Notes under the pieces: model-generated | The model's input: only the letters and a program-made list of their open reading frames with translations | Database searches by the model: none | Told to the model about the DNA's origin: nothing | Shown here: piece after piece, positions 28,546 to 40,087 of the stretch | Layout: every line of letters starts with the position of its first letter | How positions within the stretch are numbered: the first letter of the stretch is position 1 | Assembly: GCF_964340395.1 (NCBI RefSeq) | Contig: NC_135566.1 | Coordinates: 11,782,001 to 11,846,000, forward strand | From: Glandiceps talaboti | Lineage: Eukaryota; Hemichordata; Enteropneusta; Spengelidae | Length of the DNA: 64,000 nt | Reading direction: 5' to 3' | Made by a program: the position numbers and the translations under genes

Positions 28546-29294
28546 ATGTCACAGGTGTTGAAAGTATTTTCCATCAATTTTCCCCATGGTTACCCATCTA
28601 TCAAAATAGTGCTCTAACATAACAGCAAATTGACTGGTGGTCTCACTTACTTCCTGTTGACAACTATGAGATGGTAACGTTTCAACAGCAATTTATCATA
28701 ATCTACTGCTTCATTGTTAGCCATAACACCTTTCCTCTCAATAAGGCACTCAAAGTGGTAGCCCAACAAGTTACTTTTGGCCACTTAACTCTGCAAAATG
28801 CTCAAATCTACACAAGGTATGCTTCCATATCACTGCAACATGGACTCACATGCACATTAGTTGAAACATTTAGACTTACGGCAAGAATAAATAAACAGAT
28901 GAAGAAATTCACTCACAGTAAAGACAGTCCCATAAATTCAATTGCCACACTTTATTTATGTGAGTCCAGCAAACATTCACTCTCCATTTTCTCTTTTACA
29001 ATACACCAAGAAAGTAGACACCATTGTAATGGCAAATGCTATCAGTGAATTTTCATGATCTTTACAAAGGTTCACGTTTGTTGGTATGTGTACTCTCTTC
29101 TCCAAGGGAAATGACTAAAAGTTTTTTTTTTTCATTTTTACAGAGCACTGCAGTTTGCACCTGAAGCCTGGCTAAGAATTAGTCTGTATAACGGTAGTAT
29201 AACATGGCTTGCCATTAGACCGTCTGGGAGAGTATCACTTAAACTTCTAGGTGATTCCGGTCACCTTGCCCCAAATGAACTCACCACCAATTAA
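24228..29294 (+). CDS. PGAM5: PGAM5, mitochondrial Ser/Thr protein phosphatase
   Basis: Phosphoglycerate-mutase-fold protein phosphatase anchored in the inner mitochondrial membrane; in animals it acts in mitochondrial dynamics, mitophagy and KEAP1-linked stress signalling. Exons: 24228-24397, 25826-26007, 26665-26879, 28135-28268, 29144-29294; 283 aa against 289 in human. Residues 9-27 form an N-terminal membrane helix. WDHNWD (51-56) is the oligomerisation/activation motif of the family. Catalytic His99 lies in [10 protein letters not shown], where vertebrates have [31 protein letters not shown] and [12 protein letters not shown] (second His224) follow in the expected order. Exon 4 has a tandem CAGCAG acceptor. 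Introns carry a family F foldback (intron 1), decoy donor repeats (intron 2) and two further foldbacks (intron 3). Divergent from the carbonic anhydrase. An ATTAAA at 29926 is a possible, weak poly(A) signal. Confidence 0.96.
24544..24724. mobile_element. Foldback element, family F copy 1 (PGAM5 intron 1)
   Basis: About 38-bp terminal inverted repeats: CATAGGGACACATAATATTT ... AAGATTGTTGTTTTCC, with the partner GGAAACAACAATC ... ATAATATGTGCCCCTGTG. The interior shares ATACATTTGTAGTATCAGG with the copy at 44648-44864. Confidence 0.85.
25993..26350 (+). repeat. Degenerate tandem copies of the PGAM5 exon 2/intron 2 boundary
   Basis: The real donor region (GTTAACAGAATTAGGTAAGT, then CAAGTCTACAGACAGAAAG) is echoed at about 26150-26235, 26235-26300 and 26300-26350. 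One echo has TTAACATATTGAGGTAAGT, another GTTAACAGATTAAGGTAAT. These contain donor-like sites inside the intron. Confidence 0.7.
26440..26605 (+). repeat. Dispersed repeat shared with 35880-36000
   Basis: Shares CTATCACCC, GTAATCTACCACATT, ACAATAGATTTAGTTT and GCATCTATCT in the same order with the stretch near 35928-35995 in MED19 intron 2. Its class is unknown. Confidence 0.6.
27458..27675. mobile_element. Foldback element G1 (PGAM5 intron 3)
   Basis: The arm TAATGAATTGGATTAATAAC..CAGCATGTTG is matched in inverse by CAACATGCTG..CATTAATCCAATTCATTTA at 27638-27677. Arms are about 50 bp and the spacer about 105 bp. Confidence 0.8.
27718..27886. mobile_element. Foldback element G2 (PGAM5 intron 3)
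   Basis: Arms start TCTAGTTCCCGTAAGTGCGC and end GCGCACATAGGAACTAGA, with further pairing of ATCATCTCTACTC and GAGTGGAGATGAT. It lies only about 40 bp after G1 and is unrelated to it in sequence. Confidence 0.8.
28447..28542. repeat. (CA)n repeat with a (CAGA)n lead
   Basis: About 95 bp in PGAM5 intron 4, starting about 180 bp after exon 4. Confidence 0.98.
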
Positions 29295-30504
29295 ATCATT
29301 ACAATTCTTTCAATCCAGCCTTGAACAAAAATGTTTAAATAGATGTTGCTTTATAGCGTAACGAGTAAATGTGTTAGATGTGAATTTTTGACCAAGAACA
29401 GTAACAGACTACAAGTGAGATTATCCATTTATATACTGGACTAATATGGAGTACATCCAAAATTCTGGACATTCATAGGACTTTTGTGTCACTTCCTATG
29501 GTATTAACATAATATAGGTATAAAGTGTGTAATGTATTCACAAAATTGACAGTGGTGTAAAATTGTAGTATGTCCATGTTGATACATATTAATGTAATGA
29601 TATGAATTGAACTCCTGAGATCATTCAAATATCCACAACTTCCCGATATTTTTAACAGTGTGGGTAAACATTTGCTGACATATAAAAATGCTAAGTTTTA
29701 AAAACTTATCAGATATTCCTGTACTTATCATGATATATGCAGTATGTGCTAATGTGGTTAACATATTTTGGGGTGAGCTGTAATACAATGAAAATTGCAA
29801 ATCCTAAAACAAAAACATCATTTTGCTAAAAAAAAATCGTATCAGCATTGCTAAATGTTATTGTCTGGCTCGACGAAAAAAAATCTAATTAACATTTCTA
29901 CATGCTTTCATCTTTCATGACAAGAATTAAAGTTCAGTTGTTACATTGTAGTCAATTGACTGTCTCAAAAATATCAGAATGAACACACCAACATTAGGTT
30001 TACCTTCATGTGTTGTCATTGTGCATTTAAAAACTGATAATGGTAACTCACTGTCGGCACAAAGAAAATGTAGCAATGGTGGTTAAGACTTATCACATAG
30101 CAGATGATGAAAAAAGCAATGTTAGTAAGATTTTGTTCAGCCACGCAAAATTTTGTTACAGGTTTCATGACAATGTCTTTGGAACATAGCCAGTCTGTGT
30201 ACACTGAGTGTCTTGCACTAGTCACCATACAGCTCACAACTTCATCTCAGGAACTCTGACAGATATGAATTACTTTCAATCAACCACAAATGTACAATCC
30301 ACTTGGAACCATGCAATTTCTGGAGAATGTTTCAGTCTTAAAAATCGTTACGCTCATCTATTTGGAAAAGTGGAAATTTAACTGTCAGAGTTAAGAGAAC
30401 AGATTCTCTCACAGACAAGTATTTGTATTTATCATTAAAAATGTGACATGTGATCTGCTGTGAAAAAGTTGTCTTTTTTTGAAAGTGACCGCTGCATTTG
30501 ACAA

Positions 30505-30640
30505 GGATAAATGGAGTGGACAGGGATGAAATTGGCAGGAGTGAATGGAGGACAGCGATGAAATTGGCATTGATGATTGGAGTAAATGGATGAATGGAGT
30601 GAACAGGGATGAAATTGGCAGGAGTGAATGGCATGGACGA
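30505..30640. repeat. Short interspersed GGAGTGAATGG / GATGAAATTGGCA repeats
   Basis: The phrase AGGGATGAAATTGGCAGGAG occurs at 30521 and 30606, with related GCGATGAAATTGGCATTG between them and several AATGGAGT(G/A)-type words around. It is a degenerate local tandem array. Confidence 0.75.
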
Positions 30641-30671
30641 CACACACACACTCATACATATAGAAGCCAGC

Positions 30672-30715
30672 TTTTTTTTTCCTTTTTTTTTAGGGGGGGG
30701 GGGGGGGGGGGGGGG
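30672..30715. repeat. Poly-T followed by a 25-base G-run
   Basis: Two T-runs and then an unbroken run of about 25 G. Similar G-runs occur at 1042, 20727, 37829 and 61420, and a C-run at 12644-12676. Lengths of such runs are often unreliable in assemblies. Confidence 0.85.
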
Positions 30716-31012
30716 TTATTTTTTTACAACTGGGGGCTAAAAACCCGGCGTTTTAGATCCCCATTTTGGACACCATGTTCATAATGACCATTGACTCCAA
30801 TTTCTTTGCTGTTTTTCGCTTGGTCACAAATATACATCATCCCTCCTAGTCTGATCAGTGCTTACAACAAGTATCGTAAAATAATGTAGATATAAACTCA
30901 GATTTACCTATGGGCAAATATTGATACTAATTACCCCTAATCCCAAAGTGTGTTTGTGTGTGTACACTGTCCAATCAGTGATACCCTTGTAATTACTTCA
31001 TATTACAACCCA

Positions 31013-31405
31013 TGCACTAGTTGTCTAGAATGCTGTTGATCAGAATGTTGTTTTTATCAGTAGTAGCCAGTGGCTTTGTAGGTGCTGAAAACTTGAGTCG
31101 TCTCCCCATCAAAATATCAAACAGACATATATTGATACCAAATAACATTGGGTGTCTGATCTAAGTTTACGCCATAGTCTTATCAGTTTGTTTATGTCTG
31201 TGAAATTTACGTCATATTGCCATATATACAATATTCCCAACTTTCACAGACATAAACAAACTGATAAAAGCATATATCTGATCATGTATGACAGTTTGAT
31301 AGTGTGATAAGGAGAAGACTTTTCGGCACCTACAAAGCCAGTTTGAATATTTCACCAGTGATAAAATGATGTTCTGATCAGCAGCATTTCTAGACAACTA
31401 GTGCA
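31013..31405. mobile_element. 393-bp near-palindromic foldback element
   Basis: Starts TGCACTAGTTGTCTAGAATG and ends with its inverse, CATTTCTAGACAACTAGTGCA minus one base. Pairing is seen along most of each half: GATCAGAA, GGCTTTGTAGGTGC/GCACCTACAAAGCC, and TTATCAGTTTGTTTATGTCT with its complement near the centre. It lies near the MED19 3' end and no coding sequence is seen in it. Confidence 0.9.
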
Positions 31406-31478
31406 AAGGTAGTACCGTCAAAATGTGCGATAAATGACCACAGTATATCTAATGAATAGTTAAACTTGACAACATGTG

Positions 31479-31484
31479 TTTATT
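31479..31484 (-). terminator. Poly(A) signal AATAAA, possible MED19 mRNA end
   Basis: TTTATT on the plus strand, about 940 bases past the MED19 stop and about 75 bases before the palindrome in transcript sense. No closer canonical signal was seen. Confidence 0.4.
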
Positions 31485-32423
31485 TCATTTGTACTATAAG
31501 TATATCTAAATCTATATCAAGATTTACAAAAGAAAGGAGTACAAACAAACAAAGCATACTTGTACAGCAAACTTCCCTGGAAATCTATGAAGCATGTGCA
31601 GCAAATGGCTATTAAAAATCTGACTCTGATCTCACCTACATTACATCTACAGAAGTTGCTGTTATTGAAAACTAAAGCAAAGTAAGCTATACAAAGAACA
31701 GAAAGAATTTTTTTTTTTTTTATGTTGACATGTGGACTATCAATAGTTTATATCCGAAATTATATCGATGAATAATCTGATCCTGAACTAAAAATACTTC
31801 AGTTGCTCTCTTGAACTTAGAAACAAGCAGTTCACTCCTCCTGTCTAGAAAAGTACTATTTTTGGGCTTTTAGATTGTTGTGATTATGTATATGAGTCTA
31901 TCTTCATACAGTGTGATTGGAATCACACAACTGATGACGTACCACAGTGGTACAACGTTAACTTGTGGACTACGATAACCATATGTTATGTGACTCAGTC
32001 ACTCTGTCAAAGTATACATACCATAACAAGTCAAGTTATCAACCCAAAAAGGCATTTGTAATTTTTATGTGCCACATACCAAATCTCTTTTGTCAGTGAA
32101 TCACATCACTCTAGTAAAAGTGAAAATGAACAAAACAGTCTAATCCACATTTCAACTTTATAGGAAGACACTACACGCATCCTACATTTTAGAATTAAAG
32201 GTCTCATTAAAAAAAAATCACAGACAAAACTTCAAAAGTGACGTTTGATAATACACAATTTCTTTGGGTTTTTTATCTCTTAGAATACTGTTGATTGATA
32301 CAAAGAGATGATGAAATTTCACGTCTGTCTGTCAATATATCATCAAAATATCCATGATGACAATAAATAGGAAAATTCTCTTATATACAGATGGTATTTA
32401 AAAACAAAAGGTGGTACTACTAG

Positions 32424-34481
32424 CTACGTTGGTCTGCCTGGTCCATTGGTTTCCATTAAGCCGGCAATACCTTGATGTTCTGGACTGTGTCGAGACTGAA
32501 ATGACAATATAGATGGTATGTTACAGCAAAGATGGGACAGATATCATTTTCATTTCAAATGATGACATTTTATTTTGTTGTGTTAGCACCTATTGTTTAT
32601 TTGCAAAACACCAACAAAGTCACATCAAAATATAACAATTTGAAAAACATTGCTAAAAGTGAATTGTTTTTGAAAATGATCCATTTACATTCAAACACAG
32701 TCTGTGTAAATGGGGGACAATGGATGGGAAGGTTCGAAAACAGAGTCATGTAAATATGACCAAAACTCAAATGATTCAAAACACACATATTTGACCCCAT
32801 GAATGACCCCATTCACATGTCACATGTTTCTATTTGTTCTACAAGTTCATGACTCAAATATAGAGTCCATCTACGGTTAATTCACAGCAGGAGTTCAGCA
32901 AGGTATATGGGAACAAATCCATACAATATGCCATATTCTGGTTACCAAAGTTACTGCCACTTTGTAGGTAAGCATCACAAGAGGGCATGTGAGGGAAGTT
33001 ACGTGAGGGCTACAATTTTCGTCATGGCCACTAATCATACAACTATGAATGAAGTCATGAACAAAATGTGTGTTCAAAAACTTTGTGTGCCCGTTAGAAG
33101 AGCATTGCATGCAGTAGTGGTTTATAGACATGTTTTAATTATTCAATTTATTGGCAGTCACATTTAAACTGTACTTTATCATTTATGCTACAATACTCAA
33201 CCACTCTGGCCCAAAACAGCTTGTGAACAGCACTTCTAGTGGCCAAACCATGAAATCTTTTGTCTTTCCTATAACTGGAGTATGGCATATCGTGTGATAA
33301 CATGGGGTTAATTTTAATATGATACTTTCACTTCATGTTACTTCTATGGATTTCATACATACTCAACCAGATTTGCAATAAGTGTAATGATGTAAATAAT
33401 AGTGTGTATTATTTAAACAATAATGTACGCCCTCCCAGCCCATAATGGACGAAAGCAAACTTTGAACGACATAATAGGCGAGGCGACAGCCGAGCCCATT
33501 ATGGAGTGCAAAGTTTGCTTGAGTCCATTATGGACAGGGAGGACGTACATTATTGTTATTATTTTATAGTTTTGCCAATTCCAGTGAATTTGTAGACCGA
33601 GAAACGCAAAACAACGTATACTATACACAGCGCTGAACATCGTCTGCCATGTTCGGCCCGGAAGCTGAATACTAATCATAGCGACACACGTACGTACACG
33701 TACACACACATATACACTTCAGTGAACTGCTGTGAACACAAATTTGTTTCATGAATGCGTTGTATTTTTAAACAGTGGAAATGACAATCATAAGTAACAA
33801 CATACATTTCGAAAAAATACCTAGTCGTATGAAGAAACAGAACAATAAGCTTGTATTATTATGCTCGTTCCAGGGCCTCGATGCCCAATAACGGAGTACA
33901 TTATCAGTAATAATGTACAGCGATGACGTCACAAAATTCACTGGAATTGGTAATGCTATAATATAATTCCTAACAATCGCACTTAGCGTTTAGATAGTAT
34001 TTTATGTATAAAATAATATGACAGACAGGTACTTGGAATTCAGAATATACTGACATTATATCATAGTAAAAGTAAACTCACTTTTTTCTTTTTCTTGTCC
34101 TTCTTTTTCTTCCTCTTCTCACCGTCACCTTCATGTTTCTTTTGTTTTTTATGTTTCTTGTCGTGACTAGCATCTACTGTGGTTTCAGCTACTGTTAATA
34201 GTCAGAGAGGGATTGTACTGAATTATAATTACAATGTTTCATACAAAATAATTTGCACTGAAAATTCATAAACCACAGTCACGATTTCAGACTACAAAAA
34301 CTGAAGAAAAAAAATCATAATCATAGTATAACCTACATAAGTACATATGGTTTCCTCAGCAAAAATACTGTACAGGATTAGGTATTGTGACACAGATGGA
34401 CACATAAACACACAAACATAAATGCATGCACAAACACACACAATGTACATACATATGCACACATACATGCATGCATGCACG

Positions 34482-34533
<52 letters not shown>

Positions 34534-36113
34534 TACATACACACACACACACAAACATACATACATACATACATACATACATGCATGCAAATGCACGCAT
34601 GCACACACACACAGACACACACATTATCACACTAGTACTTGTACATATACATAAAGTTATCCTAAATATGAAATGTCAAAATAGAATTCATTCATCATTT
34701 TATCTACCTGGATTTTCTATTGGATCACTTCTATGCTCCTTTTTATGTTTTTTATGTTTATGTTTTCTTTTCTGTGGTTGTTGATGCATAAGTCGATATT
34801 GCTCTGGGATCTGAAAAGTATGTATGAATACATTGTCAAAAATCTTCTATTTATGGAGTACTTCTAAAGAAAATAGTGCCAGCACTAAAGTGCAGCAGAA
34901 AACACTACAAGCTCCAGTGCTAATACATGTATCCCTGAGTACCCACACTGGCACTCGCACAGCATGGAGTTCTGTTATTACTACATATGTTTATCCGAAA
35001 CAACAAATTTATGTAAAAATGGCACTTGCAATCACACACTTTCTGTAGAACGAACAATAGCATCCTCATTTGCATGCAGGTAGGCAATAATGCTCTCGGT
35101 ATTGCACTGCAGTGCAAATACTGCTAGTATGCACAGTATAAAATAATACAGAAAATATCATCTTCTTCTTTTCCCTCAAAAAGGTAGTTTGACAGTCATC
35201 AGAAATAAAATGACACAAATGCATGACAATATAATACACAAACACAGTGTTTTGATTCTTATGCCTTCACCTGTAAAACTGAAACAAAGTGAAAACAGCT
35301 GGCATCTCAAATGTTCACATAAGTGAACTTAGATCTTAACCCAAATCACAGTTTACAAACTTACTGGCCCTGGATGTAGTCGGAATCCGGCTAGTGCTGG
35401 TCCTGATAACGGAATGTATTCTTTCCCCAAAATTGGCTGTTTTTCAATTAATGATCTTAGGCTACTGTTGTCTTGACTCCCTACAGTATCAATCATACCT
35501 AAAACAAAACAAAAGGTACATTGTCATATTATATATGACGTCATTTGAATTGTGTTTACGTTAAGCTGGTTTGAATGCTACCAAAAGCAAAGCAATGCTT
35601 CAGGAAGTAGCACATCATATATTAGTAATACAGTGTGCTGCAGGTTGCTATCCACTCTCTGTTTAATACAATCGCATAGAAACAATATTACTGTGGTAAT
35701 TGAGCCTTCAGTTTACTATGATAGACACAAACTAAAACTATTATCGCAACATGTTGATAGAACCGTGATATGCCACTGAATGGAATTTAATTAAAATCTC
35801 AGTGGGAAGGCGTGGCAGAGTTTTATGACAGAGTTTAACAAACTTACAGTGTACTGTTTTGGGACTTCCTATGTTTACACTATCTTGATCACAGGGTGAT
35901 TAGAATTGCACAACAGAGGAAACACTATCACCCCCTTGTGTAATCTACCACATTAAAGAACAATAGATTTAGTTTGCATCTATCTCAGTAAACCAAAGCT
36001 TTGATTACCAGAGTCATACGAAACTCCACATTCTACATTCTAAATTCATCTGATCATCACATGGTTTAGTGTCCTTATCATATGATATCTTAAAACTCAT
36101 TACTATACCACAA

Positions 36114-36169
<56 letters not shown>

Positions 36170-38458
36170 TGATAAATAAATACAGGCACTGTTGACATCA
36201 GCATATGTGAGCTGCTCAATCATTGCATACCAGAACACTCCACCTATTACCAGTCTGTTCTACTATTAGAAAGTTGAACCACATCATGACTAAACATCCA
36301 CGACTCATTTCAAAATTTGTTTCAAGGGCCTTCAACAGCAGGCGTTATATATTGTACGTAACCTAAAATATTATGTCATACTATGCAAAGTTATGTATAA
36401 TTCTACTATATTGTAATGGATGTAGTCTGCTTTATTTTCTTTTTTCAGTGTTACCTATATATACTGTACACTGACTGTAGTGACTTACAAGTCCATTCAG
36501 CTGGGTAAATACTTGTTTCGACTTGTGTTTTTGTTACTACTATGTTACATGATTACATGTTACTGTAATAAATATACTACTACTACTACATGACTGACTC
36601 TCTTATCTTAAAAGAGTTGAGCAATACCGAGGTGGTGAAAGTGACATTTCATGACTTACTAGAGATCAACTGAATCAGCTGTTCAGGTTGGTTCATGGCT
36701 GATTTGAGTATTTTTATTTCTAGAGAAGTCACGCGATGTACAGGTGGTAAAAGTGACTGACTAGAAATTTTGGGTCATAAATCAGTACCTCGCCTCGGTA
36801 ACCGTAAATGTACTCAAGTTTTGACCCTTGACCTATTTCAGGTTTTCTCACTCAACTCAAGATACGCAGTACGAACATTGAATATCGGTATTTCTATTTT
36901 CTTACCTGGCAACGTTGGAAGGAAGGCACTCAATTGTTCTTTCACCTTTTTACTGCAGAACTTGTTATAAGTATGTTCCAGTCCATGGTGACTTACTAGA
37001 TTAGTTTCACCAGTAATTCCATGTAATTCTACAAAGAAAATATAATCAAGTAATAATAATAATTTAATCCCAAAAATATATAATAATTACAAATTACAAA
37101 TACATTTACTAGATAAATATGTATATCCATGTAGCTATGGGGAAAGGGGAATGGAAATAGCTGTTTTGCAATTAATCTAGTCCAACCACTATAAATACAA
37201 CTGACATTAAATATTATCTGGGCATGTCCTATATGATACCATAAATCTGGAATCCTCAAAAACTTACAAATACATACAATAAACACAGCAAAAACAGATG
37301 TATATTCAAGTCTTGCATGACTTACATTCCTACAATAGATTAATTCAAGGACGTTACGACAGATCTTCTAGTCTGATGGCAATGTTTTGGGGGGTTTTTT
37401 ATTTATTTTTTCATCAATATGGTCATGACATGGTCAATAATAACAATTATTTTGTTTAAATGAATTGATAGCATTTATTTATTGTTTTTCATGATCAACA
37501 TATAATTACCAATTCTATCATGATTACAACATAGTCAATATTTCAGAATAAACAAACTACAATTACCCCTCAATGTCATAGATATAGAGAACAGTGTACA
37601 TGAATCTTCTCGGGGCAGCTTGAGATATCTTAAAGTATATACCTGATGAGATGCATACAGTGCCATACTCAAAATGTGCCTCTACCTATTACTATTACCT
37701 AACATAGTTTCACTTTTCTTTACTGTTATCTGATATTAGACTTGGGAATGACCTTTATTATATCACTTTCCTTTTAAAACTTTCGTCTTCAATTTACAAC
37801 GTATTTAAATCAAACCCAGCTGAGCCCGGTGGGGGGGGGGGGGGGGGGGCTTTGAACAGCCTGTTCTTGACATTACATAATGTTTATCATATTAGTGGGT
37901 TTTAACACTATCTCAGTACAAATACATTTTTTCCAGTTACGGATATAAATAACACCAGTCCCTAACCTAATCCCAACTCCCTAACTTGCATGCAATTGTA
38001 TGTTTATATTGTACAGTCGGTCCACTATTCTTCTCGAGTTCTTGGTTCATGGACATCATTATTTGTTACGTGGAAAACGTAATGACCTTACCTTAAAAAA
38101 TCTACTATTAATACACACAAAATGTGCAACTTCCGATGTTGTCGTCAGTTTTACATTCACACTAGTAACTCTGTAGGAAACGCGGAGAAACTACACGTTT
38201 GCAGCGTGTACTTACAAGGTACAGCATTTTCAAATTTCAGAGGGCTTCTCGAATCTCAAGCCCTATAACATAGCGTGCGACCAAAACAGAACACTTACCT
38301 GACATATCTCGCATTAAATAGAACGAATCTGGATCCCCAGATGATACTGTTGATGGCTTAATTGGCAGTGGTGATTTCTGTCTCATAGTCTGTAGTTTTG
38401 GTGATCTCACGCCCAATTTTTGACTCGATGGATCCGGAGGTCTTTTCATACCCTCCAT
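32424..38458 (-). CDS. MED19: MED19, Mediator subunit 19 (head module)
   Basis: Mediator of RNA polymerase II transcription, nuclear. Exons on the minus strand: 38458-38299, 37028-36906, 35498-35365, 34810-34708, 34191-34082, 32495-32424; 233 aa against 244 in human, all junctions in frame. The family core runs from FYLMRDMSGELHGITGETNL through LEHTYNKFCSKKVKEQLSAF, LPTLPGMIDTVGSQDNSSLR, SLIEKQPILG and ALAGFRLHPGPIPEQYRLMH. Two Lys-rich tracts follow (KRKHKHKKHKK in exon 4; KRKKKKDKKKKK in exon 5), then SRHSPEHQGIAGLM, as in other animals. I chose the ATG at 38458 because it has A at -3 and G at +4 and the peptide upstream looks non-conserved; the frame stays open upstream to an ATG at 38653. 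The long Pro-rich N terminus of vertebrate MED19 is absent. Divergent from the CYP4 gene. Confidence 0.96.
33417..33559. mobile_element. Foldback element C1 downstream part of MED19 intron 5
   Basis: AACAATAATGTACGCCCTCC and CCATAATGGAC pair with GTCCATTATGGAC and GGAGGACGTACATTATTGTT. The inner AGCAAACTTTG pairs with CAAAGTTTGCT. About 143 bp, with a strong stem. Confidence 0.85.
33548..33968. mobile_element. Inverted-repeat element C2, overlapping C1 at its left end
   Basis: The left arm ATTATTTTATAGTTTTGCCA..CCAGTGAATTT is matched in inverse by AAATTCACTGGAATTGG..TATAATATAAT at about 33930-33968. The right part includes GACGTCA and CCAGGGCCTCGATGCCC. The element is about 420 bp with arms of about 37 bp. 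MED19 intron 5. Confidence 0.7.
34400..34622. repeat. (CA)n/(CATA)n/(CATG)n microsatellite
   Basis: About 220 bp in MED19 intron 4. Reading frames across it are artefacts. Confidence 0.97.
35880..36005 (+). repeat. Dispersed repeat shared with 26440-26605
   Basis: Has CTATCACCCCCTTGTGTAAT, CTACCACATT, ACAATAGATTTAGTTTGCAT and CTATCTCAGTAAACC, the same order of words as the PGAM5 intron 2 stretch. Confidence 0.6.
36114..36170. repeat. (CAGA)n tetranucleotide repeat
   Basis: About 56 bp in MED19 intron 2, the same motif as the carbonic anhydrase intron array. Confidence 0.98.
37829..37849. repeat. G homopolymer (~21 bases)
   Basis: Unbroken G-run in MED19 intron 1. Length is uncertain for sequencing reasons. 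Confidence 0.9.
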
Positions 38459-38461
38459 TCT

Positions 38462-38473
38462 GCCGCCATCTTG
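38462..38473 (-). promoter_or_regulatory. YY1-type element overlapping an upstream start codon of MED19
   Basis: On the minus strand CAAGATGGCGGC is a full match to the YY1 consensus often found just downstream of housekeeping transcription starts. Its ATG (38469) opens a short out-of-frame ORF, MAAEWRV, whose TGA overlaps the second in-frame ATG of MED19 (ATGA). Confidence 0.6.
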
Positions 38474-38671
38474 GATATCGACTCCTATCCCAGAAATCTT
38501 TGTAAAGGTCAAAGGGTCACAGAAAAACTCTTTTACGTACGATTCCGGATTCCGAGGAAAATGGAAACTTTCATTTAAAACGGTACCACTTTTAAAATTA
38601 GGAAAAGACACACAATTCGTAATTAGTGGAATATATGTGTAATGCATTGCCAATGTTTACCTTTAGCTGTT

Positions 38672-38735
38672 ATCAGCTAGTTTACCGACCCCACATATTC
38701 TAAAATTGAGCGTAATCCGAACCACACAATTATCA
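38672..38735 (-). mobile_element. Partial third copy of the TGTGGTTCC element
   Basis: On the minus strand: TGTGTGGTTCGGATTACGCT, CAATTTTAGAATATGTGG, GGTCGG. It matches the head of the element at 1816 with few differences. Only the head is present. Confidence 0.6.
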
Positions 38736-40087
38736 TTCTAAGCCTAAGTTTGAGCCAAGTTGTGTGGCATTTTGAGCTACCTTACAGGTCTATTTTTATT
38801 TGTTTCTAAGTAATATATTGATTTGCAATATGTTAACACGGACTTGGTCTACGGTTGTTTGACATTGAAAAAAAGAAAGAAAGTAGGGTTGTCAGACTAG
38901 CTAGTCCACAACTTACACTCCTGGTAGTGTTATTCGGCCCTTTCTTCAATAAGTGTTCAATGTAAGTATAATAGCTAACTGGTCATAAGGTATAGTAGCT
39001 TTAGTTTTTCACTTGGATCGCACTGTCTCTAAGTGTCCTGTCTTTCAAAGATCGATTGTCACTTTATAACAAATACCCGACCAAGAATTCTACACACCGA
39101 CTTACATTAATTATTGGCCAAAACAGTCCCATGCCGCAATTGCAAACATGCACCCAAAAAGCTTAAAATACGGATACGGTAGAATTTATTGTGAAACATG
39201 AACAAATGTTTCACAATGTACATTGATTCAAATATAATGACTTCAACTTTCCCAAAATGAAATTCAAATTTTCTTAAAGTGGCCATATGGGTATTTATTT
39301 TGGATTTTTATAAAACAATTTTATTAATATTATGGTTTCCTACTTAAAAAATCAACGTGAACCAACATATGCCAAGTCCTTTTTTGTAACTCAATACATT
39401 GTTAAAAGATTACTAAAATGTGTAAAATCTTTGTTATTGTACGCACAAAAACAAACTTTTTACACATTTTTTTTTAGCTTTTTGCAGTGTATTGAGTTGC
39501 AAGCACAGACTTTGTCAATGTTGTTTCATGTTGATTTTTCAAGTAAGAAGCCATATGATAAAATTATTATATAAAATTAGAAAATCCACAATAAATACCT
39601 GATCTTCATCCATATGGCCACTGATAGAGTCAACATGACAAAAATCTCAAACTCTGTTTATCCCTTCTCTCGTTTTCCCACCATTACGGTACAAGTAGTT
39701 TTCCTTCCTATAACTTGTGCCGTGCGAATGTATGCCACAAACATAAACATGGACAAGGCTGACTGCAGCTGCAGATAGTGGTCAGGTGGAATGTTGTTGA
39801 AGAATGTATGTAACTAAACTTGTACGTTCGCACACGATGGGGATTTCTTTTCTACTTGTTTTCGAAACGATCACTACATAATCTGAAGAGATTTACTAGG
39901 TCGATTACCTCGACCAACCTTTGCCCATTCCTAAATACATTGACGAGAATGACCCTTACGCTCTGCCATGACCTTTTATACGTCCACCGTTTTAGGCCAA
40001 CGTATTGTACCCAATGTAGATAACCGTGAACAGTGATTGCCGTAAGGTCGACACGGGAGTTGTCGTGTTCTTTACGTCGTAGACGAA

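Larger units (their letters stand above)
29295..32423. other. Spacer between PGAM5 and MED19 (convergent 3' ends)
   Basis: Holds the PGAM5 3' UTR, a short GGAGTGAATGG-type repeat (30500-30640), a T-run and G-run at 30672-30715, the 393-bp palindrome 31013-31405, and the likely MED19 3' UTR on the minus strand. No coding exon is supported. Confidence 0.6.
38459..40087. other. Divergent spacer between MED19 and CYP4
   Basis: About 1.6 kb between start codons. Holds the MED19 5' UTR and promoter, a partial copy of the TGTGGTTCC element (38672-38735) and AT-rich sequence. No further coding exon is supported. Confidence 0.6.

Noticed and set aside
38459-38653. Upstream in-frame extension of MED19 to an ATG at 38653
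   Set aside because: The extra peptide has no family similarity, contains the YY1/5' UTR-like sequence and the ATG at 38458 has better context.
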